Assembly (NCBI GenBank): GCA_900553805.1
Contig: USEU01000042.1
Location: 1 to 18,210, forward strand
Direction of reading: 5' to 3'
Origin: an uncultured Eubacteriales bacterium
GTDB taxonomy: Bacteria; Bacillota; Clostridia; Oscillospirales; Oscillospiraceae
DNA length: 18,210 nt
Within the stretch, counting starts at the first letter, position 1. The number at the start of each line of letters is the position of its first letter. Position numbers and translations under genes: made by a program. Below the pieces are notes generated by a model. That model did not search any database, was not told where the DNA came from, and was given only the letters and a program-made list of their open reading frames with translations. Of the stretch, positions 6,867-14,695 are shown piece after piece.

Positions 6867-7889
6867 TTATTCCGCCAGCCCATACTGCCTCAGGCGCTTC
6901 AGCTTGCCCTCATGGGTCTTCTTCTGCCAGCTCTGCTCCCCAGGCTCCTGATCCTCCGGCAGGTTTTCCTTGAGGAACCGCACTGCCTTGGGCAGCGCGT
7001 CGGGGATCGTCAGGACCTCGCACTCCATCTCGATACTGGCCACGTAATCATAGCCGCACCGGCGAAGCTCCGCGAAAACATTGCGCCAGAATTCCGGCCC
7101 GTGCCCGTAGCCCATGCTGCGGAAATTCCAGCTGCGCTTTCTCGGCTCATCAAAATAGGCCGTATTGATCAGTCCGTTTTCCCGCACCAGCTCCGCATCC
7201 ATGGAAATATCCTTGGCATGCATATGATAGATCATTCCCTCCAGCTCCCGGATCACCAGGATGGGGTCCATCCGCTGCCAAAGCAGATGGCTGAAATCCA
7301 GGTTGACGCCGATCTCGGGGCCGCACTCCTCCCGCAGGCGCTTCAGACTCCTGGGGTTATAGCAGCACTGGCCGGGATGCAGCTCCAGGCCGATCCGATC
7401 AACGCCATGCTCCCGGGCAAACGCTGTGAACCCCCGCCAGAAGGGCAGCAGCTTCTCGTTCCACTGCCATTCATACATCTGGGCATAATCCATGGGCCAG
7501 CTTACGGTCACCCAGTTGGACAGGCTCGCGCCCTCCCAGTCACCGGGGCAGCCAGAGAAGCAGTTGATGTTTCTCAGCCCCAGCTTTTCCGCCAAAAGCA
7601 CCGCATTGCGCATGGAGCGGACGCTGAGCTCCCGGGTCGCTTCATCGGGAGAGACGGGATTGCCATGACAGGACAGAGCGGAAATTTCCAGCCCGTGATC
7701 GGCAATGCAGCCCCGGAAGGCGGCCAGCTTGTTCTCATCCGCCAAAAGCTGCTGCGGGTCGCAGTGCGCAAAGCCGCTTTCCTCGCCGCAGCCCAGCTCT
7801 ACCATCTGGATGCCTGCGGCCTGGATCTTCCGCATGGCCTCTTCTATGGGAAATTCCCGAAATGCATTGGTATAAACGCCTACTTTCAT
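6867..7889 (-). CDS. Sugar phosphate isomerase/epimerase-like TIM-barrel protein (third in operon)
   Basis: A 340-residue member of the xylose isomerase-like/AP endonuclease 2 TIM-barrel family (IolE/IolI, YcjR relatives). The expected metal ligands are visible as Glu in GLELHPG, Asp in VNLDFSHLL, His in YHMHAKD and Glu in ASIEME. It shares blocks such as CHGNPVSP, FSGCPGD, CGPEIG and HAKD with the gene just upstream, so the two look like tandem paralogues. The start ATG 7887-7889 overlaps that gene's stop (ATGA), implying translational coupling, and AAGGAGG lies 10 nt upstream. A basic, helical C-terminal tail of about 35 residues extends past the barrel. Likely role: epimerisation, isomerisation or elimination on a keto-sugar made by the neighbouring dehydrogenase. 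The reaction is not assignable. Confidence 0.85.
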   Translation of the reverse strand: MKVGVYTNAFREFPIEEAMRKIQAAGIQMVELGCGEESGFAHCDPQQLLADENKLAAFRGCIADHGLEISALSCHGNPVSPDEATRELSVRSMRNAVLLAEKLGLRNINCFSGCPGDWEGASLSNWVTVSWPMDYAQMYEWQWNEKLLPFWRGFTAFAREHGVDRIGLELHPGQCCYNPRSLKRLREECGPEIGVNLDFSHLLWQRMDPILVIRELEGMIYHMHAKDISMDAELVRENGLINTAYFDEPRKRSWNFRSMGYGHGPEFWRNVFAELRRCGYDYVASIEMECEVLTIPDALPKAVRFLKENLPEDQEPGEQSWQKKTHEGKLKRLRQYGLAE

Positions 7890-8908
7890 CTGACAGTTCC
7901 CTCCTTCTCCGGCAGAAATGTTCTTTGATATGCCCGGATGGATTCCTTCCACCAGCACTCGGAGGCCTGCTCCCGCACCAGAATGCTGCTCAGGAACGCA
8001 ACGCTCTTGCGGATGCCTTCGTCCTGGCCAATGGTATTATCCTCGTGTTCAATGCTGACGGTGCCGTCATAGCCCGTCTGGGCCAGGGCGGTGATGATCT
8101 TTCTCCAGTAGGATACGCTGGTCCCGTTTCCAGGAATGCGGAAGGAGAAGGGCGTATATTTATCCCCAAACGCGCCCATGGGGGAGAAAAATCCGTTTTT
8201 CCCCATCTCTGTCTCGTCCACATAGGTATCCTTGGCATGGAAGTGGTAAATGCAGCCGGAAAGCTTGCGGATGGCGGTGGGGATATCAATTCCCTGCCAG
8301 ATCAGGTGGCTGGGGTCAAAATTTGCGCCGATCTCGGGGCCGCAGGCCGCCCGCAGCCGCAGCAGTGTTTCCGGGTTGTATACGCAGAAGCCGGGGTGCA
8401 TCTCAATTGCGATCTTCGTCACATGATGCTCCCTTGCGAAGGCTGTAAACGCCTTCCAGTACGGGATCAGCACCTTCTCCCACTGATAATGATTTGCCGC
8501 CACCGCGTCAAAGGGCCACACCGTTGTTGTCCAATGAGGGTACTTGGCATTCTCCTCGCTTCCGGGACAGCCGGAGAAGCAGCAGATGGTGTCCACGCCC
8601 ATTTTCTCCGCCATCAGCACGGCATTGCGCATAATATGGTCATACCGCTGCGCGATCTCCGGGATGGGATGGACGGGGTTGCCGTGGCAGGAAAAGGCGC
8701 TGATGGTCAGCCCCGACGCCTGAATCGACCGGCGGAATGCCTCAAACTTCTCCTCGTCATGGAGCAGCACATCCGGGTCACAGTGGTGGATCCCCGGCGT
8801 GCCGCCGCAGCCGATCTCCACGGCGTCCAGCCCCAGCTTCTTAAAATAATCCAATGCCTCGTCCAGCGTCAGATTGCAGACAACATTGGTCAGAATTCCC
8901 AGTTTCAT
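7886..8908 (-). CDS. Sugar phosphate isomerase/epimerase-like TIM-barrel protein (second in operon)
   Basis: A 340-residue xylose isomerase-like TIM barrel. Probable metal ligands are Glu in AIEMHPG, Asp in ANFDPSHL, His in YHFHAKD and Glu in VSIEHED. Characteristic blocks are EIGCGGTPG, SCHGNPVHP, CFSGCPG and CGPEIGANFDPSHLIWQ. It is clearly paralogous to the next gene, which keeps most of these blocks but differs around the active-site loops (EMHPGFCVYNP versus ELHPGQCCYNP; NFDPSH versus NLDFSH). ATG 8906-8908 lies 3 nt after the upstream isomerase stop, with AGGAG 8-9 nt before it. Probably an epimerase or isomerase acting with the Gfo/Idh dehydrogenase. The two paralogues could act on successive intermediates or form a heteromer; neither can be told here. 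Confidence 0.86.
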   Translation of the reverse strand: MKLGILTNVVCNLTLDEALDYFKKLGLDAVEIGCGGTPGIHHCDPDVLLHDEEKFEAFRRSIQASGLTISAFSCHGNPVHPIPEIAQRYDHIMRNAVLMAEKMGVDTICCFSGCPGSEENAKYPHWTTTVWPFDAVAANHYQWEKVLIPYWKAFTAFAREHHVTKIAIEMHPGFCVYNPETLLRLRAACGPEIGANFDPSHLIWQGIDIPTAIRKLSGCIYHFHAKDTYVDETEMGKNGFFSPMGAFGDKYTPFSFRIPGNGTSVSYWRKIITALAQTGYDGTVSIEHEDNTIGQDEGIRKSVAFLSSILVREQASECWWKESIRAYQRTFLPEKEGTVR

Positions 8909-8911
8909 ATG

Positions 8912-9841
8912 TCACGCTCCTGTTCCTGTTGGGATATATCGGGATACGTTCCGATAGGCAAGCGCAATGCCTCTGCGGATCGCGTCGTCATTCTCTTCAA
9001 AATTACGGTCCTCCACTTCCACGCAGGCACTGCCCGCAAAGTGAATATCATACAGCGCGCTGCAGAACCGCGCCCAGTCGATGTCCCCCAGCCCGGGAAG
9101 CTTCGGTGACATAAAATCCAGGGGGTACGCCATGCGTCCCACCGCGTTCAGCTTGTCCCGAAACACATGGGTATCCTTCAAATGAACATGGAAGATCTTA
9201 TCCGCATAGGTATACAGCGGCTGGATATAGTCCATATCCAGGATCACGCAATGGCTGGGATCATAGTTCAGTCCCAGGCAGTCGCTGTCGATCCGTCTGA
9301 ACATTTCATCCCAGATGGCAGGGGTGCTGGCAAGGTTATTTCCGCCGGGCCATTCGTCCTTTGAGAAGAGCATCGGGCAATTTTCGATGGCAATGCGGAC
9401 CTGCTTCTCCTCGGCCTTTTTTACGATCGGCTCCCAAACCTGCTCATAGAACTCCAGGTTTTCCTCCACGGTTTTGAATCGGTCCCGGCCGATAAAGGTA
9501 TTCACCAGGCCCACGCCGGTTTCCGCCGCCACATCAATCAGGCGGTAAATGTGGCGGATCGCCAATGTCCGCTCCGACTCGTCGGCGCTCAGCGGATTGG
9601 GATAGTAGGCCAGGGCACAAACCGGCACGTTTTTCTTCCGGGCATAGTCCAGCTCCTGCGTCAGCTGCTCCGCCGTCAGCGCGTCCACATCCAGATGCGT
9701 CACACCGGCATAGCGCCGGGTTGCCGCCTGCTTCGGCCAGCAAGCCGTTTCCATGGACTCGAAGCCGATCTGCGCACACAGATCCACGGCCTGCCGGAAG
9801 CTTTTTCCTGCCAAAATGGCGGACAACAGTCCAAGTTTCAT
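8912..9841 (-). CDS. Sugar phosphate isomerase/epimerase-like TIM-barrel protein (first in operon)
   Basis: A 309-residue xylose isomerase-like TIM barrel, more distant from the two paralogues that follow. Expected ligands are Glu in RIAIENCPM, Asp in LNYDPSHC, His in FHVHLKDTHV and Glu in ACVEVEDR. The 'YDPSH' and 'HxHxKD' blocks resemble IolE/tagatose-epimerase-like enzymes. The start is ATG 9839-9841, because GGAGG lies 7 nt upstream; an in-frame ATG 6 nt further out would leave only 1 nt of spacing. It is the first enzyme gene after the substrate-binding protein and is separated from it by a strong hairpin. Likely a keto-sugar epimerase or isomerase. Substrate unknown. Confidence 0.87.
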   Translation of the reverse strand: MKLGLLSAILAGKSFRQAVDLCAQIGFESMETACWPKQAATRRYAGVTHLDVDALTAEQLTQELDYARKKNVPVCALAYYPNPLSADESERTLAIRHIYRLIDVAAETGVGLVNTFIGRDRFKTVEENLEFYEQVWEPIVKKAEEKQVRIAIENCPMLFSKDEWPGGNNLASTPAIWDEMFRRIDSDCLGLNYDPSHCVILDMDYIQPLYTYADKIFHVHLKDTHVFRDKLNAVGRMAYPLDFMSPKLPGLGDIDWARFCSALYDIHFAGSACVEVEDRNFEENDDAIRRGIALAYRNVSRYIPTGTGA

Positions 9842-9863
9842 AGGCATTCCTCCATTTTTCGCA

Positions 9864-9898
9864 GAAAGGGCCCGGGAGGCCGGCTCCCGGGCCCTTTC
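9864..9898 (-). terminator. Strong intra-operon hairpin between transporter and enzyme genes
   Basis: Perfect 15-bp, very GC-rich stem (9864-9878 with 9884-9898) and 5-nt loop GCCGG, in the 83-nt gap between the substrate-binding protein stop (9925) and the first isomerase. On the minus strand TTTCTGCG follows the stem, so termination should be partial. Hairpins here often protect the 3' end of binding-protein mRNA and lower downstream expression. Confidence 0.75.
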
Positions 9899-9924
9899 CT
9901 ATTTATTCCATCGGAAACAGGTGA

Positions 9925-11004
9925 TTACAGGACCTCGCACATCTGCGCCAGATTGTCCAGGGTGATGTCCAGCCAGGCGTTGCCGTAGATGTTGGTGCCG
10001 TCCACGGTGATGCTGTGATAGCCCTCAAAGCCCAGGTCGTCGCCGGTCTGGATGGTCTTGCCCTCGATCAGCCGCTTGCCCACTTCATAGGCAGCGTACT
10101 GCGCGGCGCCGGGATACCACATAGCGCCATAGGTGATGGTGCCGGACTCATAATAAGTCTTCTGGCCGGAGGCAGTGCCAACCGCCAGTACCTTCACGGT
10201 ATCCTGCATGCCAAGCTCTTCGATCGCGCGGCATACGCCCGCGACACAGGAGCTGGAGCCGATATAGAACACCTGCAAATCGGGATTGGCCTGCAGGAAC
10301 TGCTTTGCCATGGTGTAGGAGGTGTCAGAGTTCGCGCCGCCCTCCAGGGGAACCACGTTCTCGCCGTCCATATCGTTCTTGCAAACCATGTCGGGGTAGT
10401 TTTCATTGGCGTGGGCGAAGAAGGCCTTTGCCCATGCCATGTGCGCGGGAGTGGTCAGGGTGCCGACCACCAGCGCATACTTGGCGTCCTTGCCGATGAG
10501 CTCCGCGCACTTGTCCGCGAAATTCTGGCCAAAGGCCTCATTGCTGAAAGCGTCCACGTTGTAGTCGATATTGACCAGGCCAGTGCCCTCGTGGGTAACG
10601 ACCTTGGTGCCCTGGGCGCGGGCCTGCTTCAGCAGCGCGTCGCAGGCGTCTGCGGCAATGGGAACCACCGTCAGGATATCGGGCTGCAGGGCGATGGCAT
10701 CCTCCAGGCACTGCAGCTGCGCAGCGGAATCCATGGAGGTCGGTCCAATGTAGTGATGCTCAGCGCCGTTTTCCTCTGCCCACTTGGTGCCTTCCCAGTC
10801 CATGGAATCGAACCAGTTGCTGCCGATGGCCTTAACCACCGTGGCAACGACCAGCTTCTTCTGGGGCTGCTCCGTCGTCTTGGTGTCCTCCGTCTTGGCA
10901 GTGCTGCTGCCCTGTGTCGTTGCGGTGGTGCCGCTGCCTGCGCCGCAGGCGGTCATGCCCAGCACCAGGCAAAGCGCGAGAACCATTGCGATCAGTTTCT
11001 TCAT
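9925..11004 (-). CDS. Sugar ABC transporter substrate-binding lipoprotein (RbsB/LsrB-like)
   Basis: A 359-residue exported lipoprotein. The signal peptide has MKK, a hydrophobic core and lipobox LGMTAC with lipidated Cys20. A Gly/Thr/Ser-rich linker to about residue 45 tethers it to the membrane. A type 1 periplasmic-binding fold of the ribose/galactose group (Peripla_BP_4) follows, starting at KKLVVATVVKAIGSNWF. Segments such as LQPDILTVVPI, TKVVTHEGTG and NIDYNVDAFSNEAFGQNFA recall the RhaS/LsrB branch. It delivers ligand to the two permeases encoded just upstream in the transcript. GGGAGGAAACACAA precedes the ATG. The ligand cannot be read; the enzymes downstream suggest a sugar, polyol or glycoside. 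Confidence 0.92.
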   Translation of the reverse strand: MKKLIAMVLALCLVLGMTACGAGSGTTATTQGSSTAKTEDTKTTEQPQKKLVVATVVKAIGSNWFDSMDWEGTKWAEENGAEHHYIGPTSMDSAAQLQCLEDAIALQPDILTVVPIAADACDALLKQARAQGTKVVTHEGTGLVNIDYNVDAFSNEAFGQNFADKCAELIGKDAKYALVVGTLTTPAHMAWAKAFFAHANENYPDMVCKNDMDGENVVPLEGGANSDTSYTMAKQFLQANPDLQVFYIGSSSCVAGVCRAIEELGMQDTVKVLAVGTASGQKTYYESGTITYGAMWYPGAAQYAAYEVGKRLIEGKTIQTGDDLGFEGYHSITVDGTNIYGNAWLDITLDNLAQMCEVL

Positions 11005-11052
11005 TTGTGTTTCCTCCCAGTTTTTTATTTAATAAACAGCTTTCCGTGCTGT

Positions 11053-12069
11053 CTATTTCCTAAGCTTTGCATTTTTTCGGAAAAGCATTCTGAATCTTGC
11101 CTTCATCTGAGGTGTTGCAAACACCAGCAGGGCAATCAGCATCAGGCCCCAGATGGTATTTCTGGTAAAGTTGCTGGCGCCGGCCAGGGTCAGGCCGCTG
11201 GAAATGATCTGGATGCAGAACAGCGAAATAAAGATGTTCAGAACTTTACCGCCGCCGGCCACCACCCACGCGCCGCCCATCAGCACCACCAGCATGCCGG
11301 TGCTGGTCAGGGAATTGCCGTAGTCCGGGCGCAGCGCGCACATTCTGGAATAGCTGGCAATGCCGCCTATTGCCGAGAAGAGGCCGGAGAGCATGTAGCT
11401 CTTCATCAGCGTTTTAAAATTGGAATTGCCGCTGTACCGATTGGCGACCGCGTTGGCGCCCAGCAGACGGCACTGCGCACCGAAGGCCGTTTTTTCAAAA
11501 ACAAACTCCGCAATGGCGTAGCAGATCACTGTAAGGATCAGCAGATACGGGATCGCTCCGAACAGGCTCTCCGCCCCCAGGGCCGAAATCGCATCCGGCG
11601 CGCCCACAATGGCATTGCCCTTGGTGATGACCAGGGCCATGCCCTGGAAGAGCATGCTGGTGGCGCTGGTCACCAGCACCGCCGTCAGGCCCAGCCCCGC
11701 CACAAAGTAGCCGTTGATAACGCCGCTGAGTACGCCGATCACCAGGGAAACCACAATGCCAACGATCAACCGGGCCGTGGGGTCCTGGATCACATTGCCC
11801 AGCACAAGTCCCTGCATCACGCTTCCGCCGCAGATCGCGGAGAAGTTCGCCACCGCCACAATGGACATGTTCAGGCCGCCGGAAACCACGATCACAAAGG
11901 TCGCCAGGGCGTAAACGCCGATCTCCGCCAGCTGCCGGCTCATGGACTGGAAGTTCGCCATGGTGTAGAATTTATCCGGCTTAAAGGATCCGACCACCAC
12001 CGCCAGCAGCACCAGGACGGCCAGCAGGATGAAGGTCTTTTCATTCTGTTTCCATTTGCTCGTTTTCAA
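11053..12069 (-). CDS. Sugar ABC transporter permease (RbsC family), second
   Basis: A 338-residue integral membrane protein of the BPD_transp_2 (ribose/xylose/AI-2 type) permease family, with about 9-10 hydrophobic segments. The family's conserved region is VIVVSGGLNMSIVAVANFSA, corresponding to the 'GGIDLSVG' block of RbsC. A cytoplasmic coupling region, TAFGAQCRLLGANAVANRYSG, corresponds to the 'G..A.G.N..AA..SGI' block. A basic C-terminus (RMLFRKNAKLRK) follows. It starts with TTG (12067-12069), with GGGGAGG 9 nt upstream and no suitable ATG nearby. It follows the first permease by 16 nt and should form a heterodimeric channel with it. Confidence 0.9.
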   Translation of the reverse strand: MKTSKWKQNEKTFILLAVLVLLAVVVGSFKPDKFYTMANFQSMSRQLAEIGVYALATFVIVVSGGLNMSIVAVANFSAICGGSVMQGLVLGNVIQDPTARLIVGIVVSLVIGVLSGVINGYFVAGLGLTAVLVTSATSMLFQGMALVITKGNAIVGAPDAISALGAESLFGAIPYLLILTVICYAIAEFVFEKTAFGAQCRLLGANAVANRYSGNSNFKTLMKSYMLSGLFSAIGGIASYSRMCALRPDYGNSLTSTGMLVVLMGGAWVVAGGGKVLNIFISLFCIQIISSGLTLAGASNFTRNTIWGLMLIALLVFATPQMKARFRMLFRKNAKLRK

Positions 12070-12085
12070 CTGCCTCGTCCTCCCC

Positions 12086-13075
12086 TCAGTTCTTGTTCAT
12101 GCGGATCTCACTCAGCGAGGAGACCAGCACGCCCAGCAGAATGATCGCGCCTACCGCAAAGGTCACATAATATACGGGAACACCCAGCAGGATCAGGTTG
12201 CTCTTGATGACGGTAATGATCGCCACACCGGCCAGCACGCCGCCGACGGAGCCCTTGCCCTCCTTCATATTGCAGCCGCCGAAAATGGAGGCCGCGATCA
12301 CATCGCTTCCCTTGTCCGTGATCATTCCCGGCTCAAAGGTTCCCGCGTTGCTGTAAAAATAAATTCCCGCAATGGCGACGCACGCGCCGAAAATCGCATA
12401 AGCCAGCAGTGTGATCTTCCGGGAGCTGTAACCCACCCGCTCCACGGCCACCTTATCGCCGCCCAGGGCATAGATGCCCCGGCCGATCTGGGTGCGGTTC
12501 AGCAATATCCACAGCAGCACCGCCGTGACGATCAGCACCAGGATGCCGATGTTCATATTGGCCATCGTGCCGGAGGCGGTCCTGATGGAGAGCAGCGAGG
12601 AGGTGCGCACGTCCAGCAGCCGCTGGGGCATAGCATCCGTTTTAATGTAAGAGGATTTCAGGAAAATAAAGAAGAAGCTTCCATACACCAGATTGGTACC
12701 GATGGACACCACAAACCCGGACAGATCAAACCTGTGCGCCAGATAGCCGTTGATCATGGCGATCAGCGCGCCCACCGCTCCCGCGATCAGGAACATGGTA
12801 ATAAAGTCGCCTTCATAGCCGATCAGTCTGTACAGCTTCAGGGTAATAAAGCTTGCCAGCATACTGATGCTCATGGAGGACAGGTCAAAATTTCCCGTGA
12901 TCATGATGACCATCATGCCCAAGGCGGCGATGCCGTTGAAAATGGTATCGTTGATCATGCTGAAGAGGTTCGTTGCCGAGAGCACCGCAGGTTCGATGAG
13001 GGAAAACACCGCCAAAATCAGGACAAACAGCAGCACCCGGATCATGACCTCATTCATCTTAAACTTTCTTTTCAT
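12086..13075 (-). CDS. Sugar ABC transporter permease (RbsC family), first
   Basis: A 329-residue integral membrane protein of the BPD_transp_2 family with about 9 hydrophobic segments. The conserved block is MITGNFDLSSMSISMLASF (family form 'GGIDLSVGS'). The coupling block is TQIGRGIYALGGDKVAVERVGYSS, visible as RGIYALGGDKVAVERVGY. The C-terminal FGGCNMKEGKGSVGGVLAGV is typical ('GG....GG.GSV.G...G'). The ATG has a GGGGGG ribosome binding site 7 nt upstream and lies 13 nt after the ATPase stop. With the following permease it forms the membrane channel. Confidence 0.91.
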   Translation of the reverse strand: MKRKFKMNEVMIRVLLFVLILAVFSLIEPAVLSATNLFSMINDTIFNGIAALGMMVIMITGNFDLSSMSISMLASFITLKLYRLIGYEGDFITMFLIAGAVGALIAMINGYLAHRFDLSGFVVSIGTNLVYGSFFFIFLKSSYIKTDAMPQRLLDVRTSSLLSIRTASGTMANMNIGILVLIVTAVLLWILLNRTQIGRGIYALGGDKVAVERVGYSSRKITLLAYAIFGACVAIAGIYFYSNAGTFEPGMITDKGSDVIAASIFGGCNMKEGKGSVGGVLAGVAIITVIKSNLILLGVPVYYVTFAVGAIILLGVLVSSLSEIRMNKN

Positions 13076-13088
13076 GCTCTGTCCCCCC

Positions 13089-14579
13089 TTACGCCTTGGT
13101 CAGCATGGACTGCAGCGCATCCTCGGTCAGTTCGCTGGACTGGTATTCCCCGGTAAAGCGTCCCTTGTTCATGACAAGGATCCGATTGCAGACGGAGAGG
13201 ATCTCAGGCAGATCGTCGGAGATCACGATCATTCCGATCCCTTCATTGGCAAGTCTTTTGATCGTCTCGTGAATATTCTGCTTGGATCCGACGTCCACAC
13301 CCACCGTGGGGCAGTTCAGCAGCAGCACCTTCGGCTCGATCGCCAGCCACTTTGCCAGCACTACCCGCTGCTGGTTGCCGCCGGACAGGCTGCTGACGGG
13401 ATTCTTCAGGCTGCCCAGCTTGATGTTGAGATCCTGCACCCGCTGCACCACATCCTGGTGCATTTTCTCCTTATCAATGACGCCCAGCAGGTTCTGACTG
13501 AACCGGCGGATGATACCGGCAGAGATGTTCCGCTCGATCTCCACATTCAGGAAGAGGCCCTGGGTCAGCCGGTCCTCCGGCAAATACCCGATGCCGGCGT
13601 TTACCGCACTGTCGCTTCCGTTCAGTGCGACCTTCTTTCCAAACAGGGAAACCGTTCCCCCATCCAGCTTCCGCAAACCGAAGATGGCCTCTGCCAGCTC
13701 CGTGCGTCCGCTTCCCAGCAGTCCCGTGATGCCAAGCACCTCTCCCCGGTGCAGGGAGAAGGTGATATGCTCGAAATGTCCATCCAGATTCAGGTCCTCC
13801 GCCTGGAAAATCGTCTCGCCGATCTCCTTGGGGACGAAGGGCGTGAACGTCACCTGCCGGCCGGTCATGTAATAGGAGATCTTCTCCCGGTCAAAGTCCT
13901 CCTTAGGGCCGTCGATCACATTTTTTCCGTCCCGCAGGATGCACAGGCTTTCCGCCACCTGCAGCACCTCATCCAGCTTGTGGCTGACAAAGATCAGGGC
14001 GATCCCCTTGGCCTTCAGCCCGGCGATGATGTCGTACAGCGCGTGCACCTCCTTGGAGGTCAGGGCGGTGGTGGGCTCGTCCATGATGATGAGCTCCGCG
14101 TCCAGCAGCAGCGCCCGGCAGATGGCCACCACCTGCTTTTCTCCCACGGAGAGTCTGCGCACCTCGGCATCCAGGTCCAGGTCAATGCCGATCTCATTGA
14201 TCACCTTTTGGGCCAGCTCCCGGTTCCGCTTCTTGTTCACCGTCTTGTACCGGTGATAGAGGTTGTACTCCATGGTAATGTTCTCTGCGACGGAGAGGTT
14301 GGGGAACAGTGAGAAATCCTGGTAAATGACCTGAATACCGGCAGCGATCGACTCTCTGGGCGTCAGGGAGGTATATTTTTTTCCTTTGATAATGATCTCG
14401 CCGCTGTCCGGCGTGTAGACGCCGGAGATGATTTTTATCAGCGTCGATTTTCCGCAGCCGTTTTCACCGGCCAGACATTTGATCTCACCAGGGCGCAGCC
14501 GCAGCTCTACATTATCCAGCGCCTGCACCGCTTGGAACGCTTTGCTGACGCCATGTATTTCCAAATAGTATTCGCTCAT
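13089..14579 (-). CDS. Sugar ABC transporter ATP-binding protein, two fused nucleotide-binding domains (RbsA/MglA type)
   Basis: A 496-residue energising subunit with two tandem ATPase domains. NBD1 (about 1-240) is canonical: Walker A GENGCGKST (38-46), signature LSVGEKQ (143-149), Walker B LIIMDEP with catalytic Glu168, and switch His200. NBD2 (about 255-496) is degenerate. Its P-loop GLLGSGRTEL lacks the lysine, as is normal in this family. Its signature LSGGNQQ (398-404) is intact. Its Walker B reads VLLLNCPTVGVDVG, with Asn422 and Cys423 where relatives such as E. coli RbsA and MglA have Asp-Glu. Only one of the two ATP sites can be fully catalytic. It is the first gene of the operon, divergent from the LacI regulator, with AGGAGG 7 nt before the ATG. 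Confidence 0.92.
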   Translation of the reverse strand: MSEYYLEIHGVSKAFQAVQALDNVELRLRPGEIKCLAGENGCGKSTLIKIISGVYTPDSGEIIIKGKKYTSLTPRESIAAGIQVIYQDFSLFPNLSVAENITMEYNLYHRYKTVNKKRNRELAQKVINEIGIDLDLDAEVRRLSVGEKQVVAICRALLLDAELIIMDEPTTALTSKEVHALYDIIAGLKAKGIALIFVSHKLDEVLQVAESLCILRDGKNVIDGPKEDFDREKISYYMTGRQVTFTPFVPKEIGETIFQAEDLNLDGHFEHITFSLHRGEVLGITGLLGSGRTELAEAIFGLRKLDGGTVSLFGKKVALNGSDSAVNAGIGYLPEDRLTQGLFLNVEIERNISAGIIRRFSQNLLGVIDKEKMHQDVVQRVQDLNIKLGSLKNPVSSLSGGNQQRVVLAKWLAIEPKVLLLNCPTVGVDVGSKQNIHETIKRLANEGIGMIVISDDLPEILSVCNRILVMNKGRFTGEYQSSELTEDALQSMLTKA

Positions 14580-14646
14580 TCCCGCTCCTCCTGTTTTGTC
14601 TCGGTCCGTTTCGCCCGCTGACCTTTTGTGGTGTCATCATATTCCA

Positions 14647-14681
14647 TTTTTCAGAAAATTTCAATATCTTTTTCTGAAAAA
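14647..14681. promoter_or_regulatory. Paired palindromic operator candidates in the ABC operon leader
   Basis: Two odd palindromes of the same form: TTTTC-A-GAAAA (14648-14658, centre 14653) and TTTTTC-T-GAAAAA (14669-14681, centre 14675). The centres are 22 bp apart, about two helical turns. The outer halves also form an 8-bp inverted repeat (TTTTTCAG/CTGAAAAA). They lie just downstream of the predicted ABC promoter, where a repressor dimer pair would block transcription. Chance symmetry in AT-rich DNA is the alternative. Confidence 0.4.
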
Positions 14682-14695
14682 ATCTATTTTTGTCT

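Noticed and set aside
5415..7928. 837-codon open frame on the plus strand
   Set aside because: It is antisense to the acetyltransferase start region, the repeat, the dehydrogenase and an isomerase gene, all of which carry clear family motifs. Its translation shows no domain and is rich in His, Gln, Arg and Leu, as expected of a shadow frame in GC-rich DNA.
10015..12144. 709-codon open frame on the plus strand
   Set aside because: Antisense to the substrate-binding protein and permease genes. The His/Gln/Arg-rich translation is typical of a shadow frame; no motif or good ribosome binding site.
12867..14312. 481-codon plus-strand frame opposite the ABC ATPase, and a 375-codon frame at 12029-13156
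   Set aside because: Both lie antisense to genes with diagnostic ABC motifs and have no recognisable domain.
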